Source: Chloroflexota bacterium (GTDB taxonomy: Bacteria; Chloroflexota; Anaerolineae; Anaerolineales; Anaerolineaceae). From it: DNA of 32,006 bases. Below are positions 22,575-29,642 of the stretch, piece after piece (within the stretch, counting starts at the first letter, position 1; each line of letters opens with the position of its first letter). The notes under the pieces were generated by a model. The model saw nothing but the letters and a program-made list of their open reading frames with translations. It made no database searches and had not been told where the DNA came from. The position numbers were made by a program, and so were the translations under genes. The stretch covers positions 1-32,006 of the forward strand of contig JAJZTR010000008.1 in assembly GCA_021848775.1 (NCBI GenBank), read 5' to 3'.

Positions 22575-23960
22575 TTATCCCACTCCACCGGGGATGAACT
22601 TTTCGGTGGCAGCATTATCGAACCGCGCCAGGTTGCTGCGGAATATCAGTTCGATGCCGGAATGGGTCGGACCATTACGATGTTTCGCAACGATCAGCCG
22701 GGCCACATCCTGTTTGGGATGATCTTTGTCCAGCGCGTCCGGCCGGTGGATGAACATGACGATATCAGCGTCCTGTTCCAGACTCCCTGACTCGCGCAAG
22801 TCGGAAAGTATGGGTTGTTTATCAGCGCGCTGCTCCACCGCACGCGAGAGCTGGGCTGCTGCCAACACCGGAACGTTGAGTTCGCGCGCCAGCACTTTGA
22901 GATTGCGCGAGATGTAAGACACTTCCTGAACGCGGTTATCGTTCCGTGAATCTCCTGACATAAGCTGCAGGTAATCCACCAGGATCAAATCCAGCTGGTG
23001 TTCCATATGCAGGCGGCGGCACTTCGTGCGTAATTGCAGCGGTGTTATGGCAGGCGTATCGTCCAGCCAAATGTGCGTCCCTGATAGGACCTCGATGGCG
23101 TGGGTGAAGAGCAGCCATTCCTCGTCCTTGAGTTTGCCGGTGCGCAACCGTTGCGATTCGATGCCAGTCTCCTGAGAGATCAAACGCTGCACCAGTTGCT
23201 CAGCGGACATTTCGAGGGAGAACATTGCCACATGTTTTTTATGTTTCTGGGCTGCATTTTTGGCAACCGAAAGGAGGAAACCGGTTTTACCCATACCGGG
23301 GCGCCCGGCGACGATGAGTAAATCCGATTTTTGCAGACCACCCAGCAAGCGGTCCAGGTCGTGCAGACCCGTAGGCACGCCAAAAATCTCTTCATCCCGC
23401 TTTGAAAGTTCATCGATCCGGTCGTAATAACTGCTGATGACGGTGTTGATGGACTGCAGATCATGCTGTAAACGGCGGTCGCTCAGGCCAAAGACTTCTT
23501 TTTCAGCTTCGCCGATCAAGGTGTCAATATCCCGGTGCTGGTCAAAAGCCAGGCGGGCCATGTCGTTTGCCGCTGCCAGCATCCTCCGCCGAAGCGAAGT
23601 CTCTTCAACGATCCGCGCGTAGGCTTCAGCATGCAATGAGGTTGGTGTCTGGGTTATCAGGGAAGTAAGGTAAGCCGCGCCACCGATCTCGAAAAGCTGC
23701 CCTTTTTGTTCCAGCTCATTTTCGACGGTCAAATAATCAATGGGGACGCGGCGCTCATTCAGGCTTACAAAGACCTCCCACACCCAGCGGTTGCGCACGA
23801 TGTAGAAATCATCCGGGCGCAGTATATGAGAGATATCGTAATAAACTTCCGGGTTGACGAAAACTGCCCCAAGGACAGCCTCCTCAGCTGCACGGTCATG
23901 AGGTTGGGCTGGTTCCATCGTGGAACTGCTATTATCAAATGGAGGGGAAAAATCGCTCAT
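22575..23960 (-). CDS. dnaB: Replicative DNA helicase
   Basis: Hexameric helicase that unwinds the fork. The protein is about 461 residues, normal for DnaB. The N-terminal helical domain begins QPHDRAAEEAVLGAVF; the RecA-like motor has Walker A GRPGMGKTGF (about 219-228), Walker B in LILVDYLQLMSGD and the arginine-containing FRSNLARFDN near the end. Inteins often sit in the Walker A of DnaB; none is present. The start is unclear: GTG at 23966 or ATG at 23960, neither with a clear ribosome site. It heads the dnaB-dnaD-loader group on the minus strand. Confidence 0.95.
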   Translation of the reverse strand: MSDFSPPFDNSSSTMEPAQPHDRAAEEAVLGAVFVNPEVYYDISHILRPDDFYIVRNRWVWEVFVSLNERRVPIDYLTVENELEQKGQLFEIGGAAYLTSLITQTPTSLHAEAYARIVEETSLRRRMLAAANDMARLAFDQHRDIDTLIGEAEKEVFGLSDRRLQHDLQSINTVISSYYDRIDELSKRDEEIFGVPTGLHDLDRLLGGLQKSDLLIVAGRPGMGKTGFLLSVAKNAAQKHKKHVAMFSLEMSAEQLVQRLISQETGIESQRLRTGKLKDEEWLLFTHAIEVLSGTHIWLDDTPAITPLQLRTKCRRLHMEHQLDLILVDYLQLMSGDSRNDNRVQEVSYISRNLKVLARELNVPVLAAAQLSRAVEQRADKQPILSDLRESGSLEQDADIVMFIHRPDALDKDHPKQDVARLIVAKHRNGPTHSGIELIFRSNLARFDNAATEKFIPGGVG

Positions 23961-24035
23961 TGTCACCAGAATTTTTGGGGAGTGGGTGGAAAGAAAAAAT
24001 GGTAAACGGGGTTTCCCCCAGAAAAGATTTAAGCG

Positions 24036-24065
24036 AAAAAACCGGGGCTGCTGTGCTCCCCCAGG
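24036..24065 (-). terminator. Intrinsic terminator after the DUF151 gene
   Basis: On the minus strand CCTGGGG (24065-24059) pairs with CCCCGG (24047-24042) with one bulged T, then runs into six T residues. A small GGGG/CCCC hairpin with a GAAA loop follows at about 24007-24019. Confidence 0.65.
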
Positions 24066-24077
24066 CTTTTTCAGCTG

Positions 24078-24674
24078 CTAAGTGGGTTTTTGAGGTCCGC
24101 CTTTGTCCGGGTCCTGATCCCCCTCACCGGTGTCCTCGGAAAGGTCATCGATATTTAAATTTTTCAAAAAATCCTTAAAGACCGAAAGCCGTTCATCCGT
24201 TTCACCCTCTTCGTGGGCAGCAGTGCTTTGGTTGACGCCCGGTATTTCCGCGGACTGGATTTCCTGTTCGGGGATGATCCCAGCCGAATCCATCACCTCG
24301 CGTGAAACCAGGATAGGTACATGGGCTCGCACTGCAAGTGCCAGAGCATCAGACGGGCGCGTGTCGATGTCGAGCATCTGTCCGTTGTAATCGATGATCA
24401 AACTACCAAAGAACACATCGTCGCGCAGTGCAACCACCTCCACCCGTACCAAACGTGCATTGAGGTTATTCATGATATTTCTGATCAGGTCGTGGGTTTG
24501 CGGTCTGGCAACTTCGATTTCCTGAAGTGCAATCGTGATCGATTCAGCCTCGTATGGACCAATCCATATCGGCAGGTAACGTTCAGCGTTAACCTCGCGT
24601 AAGACAACGATGCGCTGTTGATTGGTTAAGCTGACTCGTACACTGTCGATAACGACCTCGACCATTTTTGGCAT
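24078..24674 (-). CDS. DUF151 (bifunctional nuclease family) protein
   Basis: A 198-residue protein. The DUF151 domain covers about 1-135, with VVLREVNAERYLPIWIGPYE near the N-terminus and the hallmark IDTRPSDALALAVRAHVPI at about 100-118. Some members of the family in plants have combined RNase and DNase activity; the bacterial role is unclear. The C-terminal tail contains a short amphipathic helix (LSVFKDFLKNLNIDDLSE) and ends in an acidic, polar stretch. The ATG at 24674 is preceded by AAGGAT. A good promoter lies about 90 bases upstream and a terminator follows the stop, so it is probably a single-gene transcript. Confidence 0.85.
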   Translation of the reverse strand: MPKMVEVVIDSVRVSLTNQQRIVVLREVNAERYLPIWIGPYEAESITIALQEIEVARPQTHDLIRNIMNNLNARLVRVEVVALRDDVFFGSLIIDYNGQMLDIDTRPSDALALAVRAHVPILVSREVMDSAGIIPEQEIQSAEIPGVNQSTAAHEEGETDERLSVFKDFLKNLNIDDLSEDTGEGDQDPDKGGPQKPT

Positions 24675-24762
24675 AATGCATCCTTAATAGTTGCAAATTA
24701 CCATGGATCGGTGAAAGGATTTTCACTTTCCCGCAGAATCTTTACGAACAAGTGTTGGATTT

Positions 24763-24791
24763 ATTCTAACACGGGCAAAGATTGGATGCAA
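24763..24791 (-). promoter_or_regulatory. Promoter of the DUF151 gene
   Basis: On the minus strand TTGCAT (24791-24786) and TAGAAT (24768-24763) are exactly 17 bases apart. Transcription would start near 24756 and give a leader of about 80 bases, which includes a small GTGAAA/TTTCAC hairpin (24711-24726). Confidence 0.65.
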
Positions 24792-24943
24792 CCGCGATGG
24801 GCGCACTAGCTGAAACACAAAATTATTTGATGTGTCGTAACGAAGGACCTTACATTTCGCTTTCATCAATCCGTATCAAATAGGGATTCACAAATTTCAC
24901 AAGCAATGTTAACAATTCTAAACAGGTTTGATTTGTTAAGTTT

Positions 24944-24952
24944 TGGTATAAT
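24944..24952 (+). promoter_or_regulatory. Extended -10 promoter for the structured leader and regulator gene
   Basis: TGGTATAAT matches the extended -10 (TGn-TATAAT). The base positions expected for a -35 (24924-24929, AGGTTT) are poor, as is common for extended -10 promoters. Transcription would start near 24959. Confidence 0.65.
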
Positions 24953-24958
24953 TGAAAA

Positions 24959-25190
24959 TGTTCTGCTCCTGTTGAACCTATAGAGCTTAAACGGTTAAAA
25001 GTTTGTATCCCGGAATCCACCTCGGAAACAGCTGGTTTAGTGGTCAGATCGGGATGTCTTTATTGCGGATACCCTGTGCAGACCGGGGGGGTAAAACTAT
25101 CTATATAGCAGCCCCAATTAAAAGTTGACGATTTGTTGGAAGTCTTGCCATTCTTTTATGAACTCAGGGAAGGGATCAGGAAAGAGCACA
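24959..25190 (+). ncRNA. Candidate structured 5' leader or small RNA
   Basis: This 232-base gene-free stretch lies between a good promoter and the regulator gene. One segment, GTATCCCGG (25005-25013), has three possible partners: CGGGAT (25050-25055, enclosing a CCAC/GTGG hairpin at 25017-25020 and 25040-25043), GGATAC (25067-25072), and CCGGGGGGGTA (25083-25093, extended by GTTT/AAAC). The G run can also pair with CCCC at 25112-25115. Competing stems are typical of a control leader. I match it to no riboswitch class I know. A separate small RNA such as 6S is possible, but no terminator is evident. Confidence 0.4.
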
Positions 25191-25859
25191 ATGCAGACGA
25201 AAGCCAAAATATTGTTGGTGGAAGGAAAACGATCTGACCGGGCATCTTTCCAGGGTGGATTATCCAATAAGTTGTTCATGGTGAATTCGGTTTCCAGCGG
25301 CAGCGCCGGGGTTGCTCAAATGGCTGAGTTCGAGCCCGACATCATTATCGTCGATGCCGCATCGCTGAGGAGCAGCGGGAAACGCATTTGTTCGACACTG
25401 CATGCTGAAGCCCCAAAAATACCGATGATTTTAATCATTGAGTCAAGTGCCAACGCGGGGATTGAGTCATGTGCAAATGTAATTTTGCATATGCCATTTA
25501 CGTTACAAAAATTACTCAACCGCTTGAAACCATTTCTTCCGCAGGATCCAAAAAACGGTACGTCCATTGGTCCCATTACCCTGGACAAGGATACGCACTC
25601 GGTTCGCTGCCTCGATCGTCAGGCATCATTGACTCCGCGATTGGCTGCGTTACTTGAGATGCTTATGGACCATGCTGGCAAGGTGATTCCCCGGGAGACA
25701 TTATTCAGCAAGGTTTGGGAAACGGAATACACTGGCGACACCCGCACCCTCGATGTGCATATCAGCTGGCTGCGTCAGGCAATCGAAGATGATCCACGCC
25801 ATCCACGGTTTATCAAGACACTGCGCGGCGTGGGCTACCGCCTGGATGTAGAAAAGTAA
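25191..25859 (+). CDS. OmpR-family winged-helix regulator with degenerate receiver domain
   Basis: A 222-residue DNA-binding protein. The N-terminal receiver-like domain (about 6-116) keeps Asp55 in IIIVDAAS at the phosphorylation site but lacks the acidic pair (here Glu11-Gly12 in LLVEG) and the conserved lysine (HMPF, Met101 where K-P is usual). It is therefore unlikely to be phosphorylated in the normal way. The C-terminal winged helix (about 127-218) is intact, with DTRTLDVHISWLRQAIED and KTLRGVGYRL. The ATG at 25191 is chosen for AGGAAAGAG just upstream. No sensor kinase is adjacent. It stands alone between its own promoter and a bidirectional terminator. Confidence 0.88.
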   Translation: MQTKAKILLVEGKRSDRASFQGGLSNKLFMVNSVSSGSAGVAQMAEFEPDIIIVDAASLRSSGKRICSTLHAEAPKIPMILIIESSANAGIESCANVILHMPFTLQKLLNRLKPFLPQDPKNGTSIGPITLDKDTHSVRCLDRQASLTPRLAALLEMLMDHAGKVIPRETLFSKVWETEYTGDTRTLDVHISWLRQAIEDDPRHPRFIKTLRGVGYRLDVEK

Positions 25860-25863
25860 GGAT

Positions 25864-25895
25864 AAATAAATCCTCCCGATCGGGAGGATTTATTT
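25864..25895. terminator. Bidirectional terminator, 16-bp perfect inverted repeat
   Basis: AAATAAATCCTCCCGA (25864-25879) is followed at once by its exact reverse complement (25880-25895). The A and T ends give a U tract on either strand, and it lies between the convergent stops of the regulator (25859) and oadB (25914), so it can end both transcripts. Confidence 0.9.
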
Positions 25896-25913
25896 TGTGA
25901 TTTCAAACCCGGG

Positions 25914-27035
25914 TTAGATCAGCCCAACAACCAGAGCGAAGAGCAAGCTTCCGGCTACGACGCTGGCAAGCTGCCCGGCTGTGTTGGATCCCATGGCATG
26001 CATGAGGATGAAATTATTCGGGTCCTCTTCCAAAGCTACCTGAGCCGATAAACGGCCGGACATTGGGAAGGCCGAAATACCGCAAGCGCCAACCAGCGGG
26101 TTGATCTTGCCTTTGGTGATGACTGCCAGAAGTTTGCCGAAAAGCAAACCGCCGACTGAATCCAGGACAAAGGCAAACAAACCCAGGACGAGGATGAGCA
26201 AAGTGTCCAGGCGAATAAAGGATTCGGCGGTCATGGTTGCGCCGACAGTCAGACCCAGGAATAAGGTTGAAATGTTGATGAGCTCGTTCTGCGCCGATTT
26301 ACTCAAGCGTTCCACCACGCCGGATTCGCGAAGCAGATTGCCAAGCATGAGCGAGGCGATTAGAGGAGCTGCATCGGGCGCGATTAGCGCAACCAGCACT
26401 GTCACGACAATCGGGAAGACGATCATGACACGGTCAGAGATTTGGTGCTGGGCATATTCCATGCGGATCATGCGCTCTTTCCGGGTAGTCAGGGCTTTCA
26501 TGATCGGCGGTTGGATGATCGGGACCAGGCTCATGTAGGAGTAGGCCGCCACAGCGATCGGGCCGAGCATTTCAGGCGCCAGCCGCGAGGTCACAAAAAT
26601 GGCGGTTGGACCGTCGATGGTGCCGATGGCGGCGATGGATGCCGCTTCGTTAAGTTCAAAGCCCAACAAAGCAGCTAAAATCAGGGTTGCGTAGATACCG
26701 AAATGACCGGCTGCGCCAAGCATTGCCATACTGGGCATGGATAGCAGGGGGCGAAAGTCGAGCATGGCACCAACGCCGATAAAGATCAGCAGGGGAAACA
26801 GCTCAGTCTCGATGCCAGCTTTGTAAAGAATACCAAGGAAGTTATCTTCATAGGCAGACATGCCCACATTGGCCAGAATACAGCCAATGCCTATCGGCAG
26901 CAGCAGCATGGGTTCGTATTCTTTGAACACGGCTAGCGCAATTAAAGTGCCGCCCACCACAATCATGACTGCATTTTGCCATGTGAAGCTGGCTAAACCT
27001 TGCGTGAGGATGTTAAAGACTTCGGATAAGTCCAT
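25914..27035 (-). CDS. oadB: Sodium-translocating decarboxylase, beta (membrane) subunit
   Basis: Integral membrane subunit that decarboxylates carboxybiotin and couples the reaction to Na+ export. The 373-residue length and about ten hydrophobic segments fit. The essential aspartate is kept in AAIGTIDGPTAIF (Asp141; the region reads G-G-A-D-G-P-T in oxaloacetate decarboxylase). The Ser/Asn region GACGISAFPMSGR and the last conserved loop MGSNTAGQLASVVAGS are present. It is the last gene of the mmdA-oadG-BCCP-oadB group, 13 bases after the biotin carrier, with AAGGAG upstream. The substrate of the complex is set by the alpha subunit, most likely methylmalonyl-CoA. Confidence 0.95.
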   Translation of the reverse strand: MDLSEVFNILTQGLASFTWQNAVMIVVGGTLIALAVFKEYEPMLLLPIGIGCILANVGMSAYEDNFLGILYKAGIETELFPLLIFIGVGAMLDFRPLLSMPSMAMLGAAGHFGIYATLILAALLGFELNEAASIAAIGTIDGPTAIFVTSRLAPEMLGPIAVAAYSYMSLVPIIQPPIMKALTTRKERMIRMEYAQHQISDRVMIVFPIVVTVLVALIAPDAAPLIASLMLGNLLRESGVVERLSKSAQNELINISTLFLGLTVGATMTAESFIRLDTLLILVLGLFAFVLDSVGGLLFGKLLAVITKGKINPLVGACGISAFPMSGRLSAQVALEEDPNNFILMHAMGSNTAGQLASVVAGSLLFALVVGLI

Positions 27036-27048
27036 TAGACATCACTCC

Positions 27049-27495
27049 TTAATCGCCAATCTCGATGAGGGCCTGACCGTGCCTGACTTGATCTCCAGGA
27101 TGAACGTGGATCGCAACAACTTTACCGGCGCGCGGTGAGCGGATGGAGTTCTTCATTTTCATCGCCTCCAGCTTGAGCACTTCCTGACCCTGCGTGACGG
27201 AAACACCTTCCTTGACCAGGATGCTGTCGACTGTGCCGGGTAATGGGGCGACAATGACCGATCCGCCTGTTGTTGATACAACAGCGGCAGCCGCAGGAGC
27301 AGCAGCAACCGGTCGGGCAGCCGGAGCGGGCGGAGGAGCAGCGGGAGAAGCGGCGATGGTTGGCGCAGGAGCAGTTATTTCTTCCGGGAGAATTTCGAAG
27401 GTCTCGCCATCGATGGTCGCCAGGATGGGGCGGCTGTCCAGGTCTCCCACCTCTACATCATAGGTTACATCATTGATTTTCACAGTTAGTTTCAT
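27049..27495 (-). CDS. Biotin carboxyl carrier protein of the decarboxylase
   Basis: A 148-residue carrier. The C-terminal biotinyl domain (about 78-148) has LKLEAMKMKN with the biotin-accepting Lys113 and the flanking PGTVDSILVKEG and GDQVRHGQALIEI strands. A flexible Ala/Pro-rich linker (about 41-75) joins it to a short N-terminal domain, as in the carriers of methylmalonyl-CoA and glutaconyl-CoA decarboxylases. The swinging biotin carries CO2 from the alpha subunit to the membrane subunit. The ATG at 27495 has GAGG upstream; an ATG at 27510 overlaps the oadG stop (ATGA) and could be used instead. Confidence 0.93.
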   Translation of the reverse strand: MKLTVKINDVTYDVEVGDLDSRPILATIDGETFEILPEEITAPAPTIAASPAAPPPAPAARPVAAAPAAAAVVSTTGGSVIVAPLPGTVDSILVKEGVSVTQGQEVLKLEAMKMKNSIRSPRAGKVVAIHVHPGDQVRHGQALIEIGD

Positions 27496-27506
27496 AAGAC
27501 CGATCC

Positions 27507-27866
27507 TCATTTGTGGGAAATAATCTGGTTGCGCCGGCTAATTTGATCCGCCCGTTGGGCAGCCTGCCAGGGAGTGGAAGTGATGCCGCTGGGTTTCGGA
27601 ATAAACCGCGCGCTCGTTTTGCGCAGCGCCAGAGCAACAGCAACCGCTAAAGCCGCGGCTTTGGCTTTATCAGCGATGCCTTCCTGAGGAACAATGGCAG
27701 CGGCTGGGGTTTCGGGGATATTTCCTTCGGCTGCCACAGGTACTTTAGATTTTTGATCAGGAATTCGGGCCATTAGGGCCATGATCCCCCAGATTACCGC
27801 CATGGAGGCGAACAGAAGGACGAGGCTGATGGCTGAAATCCATAAAGCTTGATCAAGAGTGGACAT
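27507..27866 (-). CDS. Sodium-translocating decarboxylase gamma-like subunit
   Basis: A 119-residue protein with one transmembrane helix (about 7-32, ALWISAISLVLLFASMAVIW) and a cytoplasmic tail rich in Ala, Pro and Lys. This is the build of OadG/MmdD subunits, which hold the complex together and speed assembly. Sequence is poorly conserved in the family, so the call rests mainly on topology and on position between the alpha subunit gene (11 bases upstream) and the biotin carrier gene. AAGGAGAG precedes its ATG at good spacing. Confidence 0.82.
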   Translation of the reverse strand: MSTLDQALWISAISLVLLFASMAVIWGIMALMARIPDQKSKVPVAAEGNIPETPAAAIVPQEGIADKAKAAALAVAVALALRKTSARFIPKPSGITSTPWQAAQRADQISRRNQIISHK

Positions 27867-27877
27867 TACACTCTCCT

Positions 27878-29428
27878 TTACAGCGGGATGTTGCCGTGTT
27901 TTTTGGCCGGGGTTACTTCAGTTTTTTCCCGCAGGGCGATGAGGGCGGCAATTACGCGTTTGCGGGTCTCGCGAGGTTCGATTACATCATCGATGTAACC
28001 ATCGGCGGCAGCAGAATAGGGATTGAGGAAGGACTTGCGGAATTCTTCCACCATTTTTGCGCGTTCAGCAGCCTTGTCTTCCGCGGCTTCGATCTGCCGG
28101 CGGTAAACGACATTGGCGGCGCCTTCAGGTCCCATGACCGCAATTTCGGCACTTGGCCAGGCAAAGGCAATGTCAGCACCCAGTAATTTCGAGCTCATGA
28201 CGATGTACGCACCACCGTAGCCTTTGCGGGTAGTGATCTGAATCTTTGGAACGGTGGCTTCGGAGTAGGCAAACAGCACTTTTGCTCCGTGACGGATCAC
28301 GCCGTTATGCTCCGAAGAGACACCGGGCAGGAAGCCGGGCGAGTCACAGAAGGTGACCAGCGGGATGTTGAAGGCATCGCAGAAACGCACGAAGCGGGCG
28401 ATCTTATCCGCTGAGTTCATTTCCATTGCCCCGGCCATAACCGAAGGCTCCTGGGCAACAATACCCACGGTATAACCGCCCATGCGGGACAGGCCGATGA
28501 TCGCATTGGTGGCGAAGGTCGCCTGCAATTCAACAAAGGTGCCGCGGTCGACGATGTGGTCAATAACCTCGTGCATGTTGTAAGATTCGGTGTTGCTCTC
28601 CGGGACGATGTGATTGAGTTCCTCGTCCATGCGGTCGGGGTCGTCGCCGGTATCGACGTACGGCGGATTTTCGGTGTTGTTGGATGGCAGGTAGCTCAGG
28701 ATGCGGCGCGCCAGGGCGATCGCATCTTTGTCACTTGGGGCAGTCAAATGAGCGGTACCGCTGGTACCCAGATGAACCGCAGCGCCGCCCAGGCTTTCCA
28801 TGTCGATAACCTCTCCGGTGACCGATTTGATGACTTCAGGGCCGGTGAGGAACATGAAAGACTGCTTCTCGACCATGATGATCATGTCGGTGACGGTTGG
28901 GGAGTAAGCTGCACCACCAGCACACGGTCCCATGACCAGGCTGATCTGCGGGATCACACCCGAGTATAAGGTATTGCGGCGGAAAATCTGGGCATAGCCC
29001 CACAGACTGCGGGTACCTTCATGGATGCGGGCGCCGCCTGAGTCGATCATGCCAATGACCGGTGAACCGGTCTGGGCTGCCAGATCCATCAGGCGAGCAA
29101 TTTTTCGTCCGTGAATCTCACCCAGTGAACCGCCCATGACGGTGAAATCCTGGGCATAGACATAAATGGTTCGCCCTTCAAGGGTACCCCAACCGGTGAT
29201 AACGCCGTCTGTATCAATCCGCTCGCCAACGCCAAAATCTTCACTTCTGTGGGATGAGTACAGTTCAACTTCATTGAACGATCCGGCATCAAGCAGTTCT
29301 AGGATTCTTTCGCGGGCGGTCAGTTTGCCTTTTGCTTTATACTTGGCAATCCGATCTTCTCCGCCCGCCTTCTGAGCATTTGCGCGCCTTTCACGCAATT
29401 CAAGAATTCGGGGATCTTCGTCAGCCAT
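27878..29428 (-). CDS. mmdA: Acyl-CoA carboxyltransferase, probable methylmalonyl-CoA decarboxylase alpha subunit
   Basis: A 516-residue crotonase-fold carboxyltransferase with two domains. The N-terminal half has VIGMIDSGGARIHEG and VMGPCAGGAAYSPTVTDM (oxyanion-hole glycines for the acyl-CoA); the C-terminal half has FCDSPGFLPGVSSEHNGVIR and TTRKGYGGAYIVMSSK (biotin side). It moves CO2 from an acyl-CoA to the biotin carrier. The same fold serves propionyl-CoA carboxylase; the adjoining oadG and oadB genes and the absence of a biotin carboxylase here favour the Na+-pumping decarboxylase, with (S)-methylmalonyl-CoA as likely substrate. First gene of the operon; GAGG lies before the ATG. Confidence 0.92.
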   Translation of the reverse strand: MADEDPRILELRERRANAQKAGGEDRIAKYKAKGKLTARERILELLDAGSFNEVELYSSHRSEDFGVGERIDTDGVITGWGTLEGRTIYVYAQDFTVMGGSLGEIHGRKIARLMDLAAQTGSPVIGMIDSGGARIHEGTRSLWGYAQIFRRNTLYSGVIPQISLVMGPCAGGAAYSPTVTDMIIMVEKQSFMFLTGPEVIKSVTGEVIDMESLGGAAVHLGTSGTAHLTAPSDKDAIALARRILSYLPSNNTENPPYVDTGDDPDRMDEELNHIVPESNTESYNMHEVIDHIVDRGTFVELQATFATNAIIGLSRMGGYTVGIVAQEPSVMAGAMEMNSADKIARFVRFCDAFNIPLVTFCDSPGFLPGVSSEHNGVIRHGAKVLFAYSEATVPKIQITTRKGYGGAYIVMSSKLLGADIAFAWPSAEIAVMGPEGAANVVYRRQIEAAEDKAAERAKMVEEFRKSFLNPYSAAADGYIDDVIEPRETRKRVIAALIALREKTEVTPAKKHGNIPL

Positions 29429-29472
29429 GCGATTTCCTCACTTGGTAAATTATGATTTGGAAAAGAACACAA

Positions 29473-29513
29473 AAAGGTCACACAATGTCATTAAAAAAAA
29501 TTTAATGACCTTT
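29473..29513. repeat. Inverted repeats in the decarboxylase operon leader
   Basis: GTCATTAAA (29487-29495) and TTTAATGAC (29501-29509) form a 9-bp inverted repeat with a five-base centre. AAAGGTCA (29473-29480) and TGACCTTT (29506-29513) form a second one sharing the same right arm. It lies between the predicted transcription start and mmdA, so it may be an operator or an RNA hairpin. Confidence 0.5.
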
Positions 29514-29527
29514 GTATTCCCCTTCTT

Positions 29528-29555
29528 ATTGTAGGTGTTTCAAAGTTGGATTCAA
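29528..29555 (-). promoter_or_regulatory. Promoter of the sodium-pump decarboxylase operon
   Basis: On the minus strand TTGAAT (29555-29550) and TACAAT (29533-29528) are 16 bases apart. Transcription would start near 29521, about 93 bases before mmdA, and the inverted repeats at 29473-29513 would be in the leader. Confidence 0.5.
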
Positions 29556-29642
29556 ACGAGGAATGTACCCAATACCTCCCTGATATTCATCCTTTGTTTT
29601 AATCAATTGTCAGTGGTCTGATGATTACCATCAGCATGGTCA

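Noticed and set aside
22575-23960. Intein in dnaB or dnaE
   Set aside because: Both proteins have uninterrupted motifs and normal spacing.
27250-27400. GC-rich repetitive stretch of about 150 bases as a DNA repeat
   Set aside because: It is the Ala/Pro-rich linker of the biotin carrier in normal coding frame.
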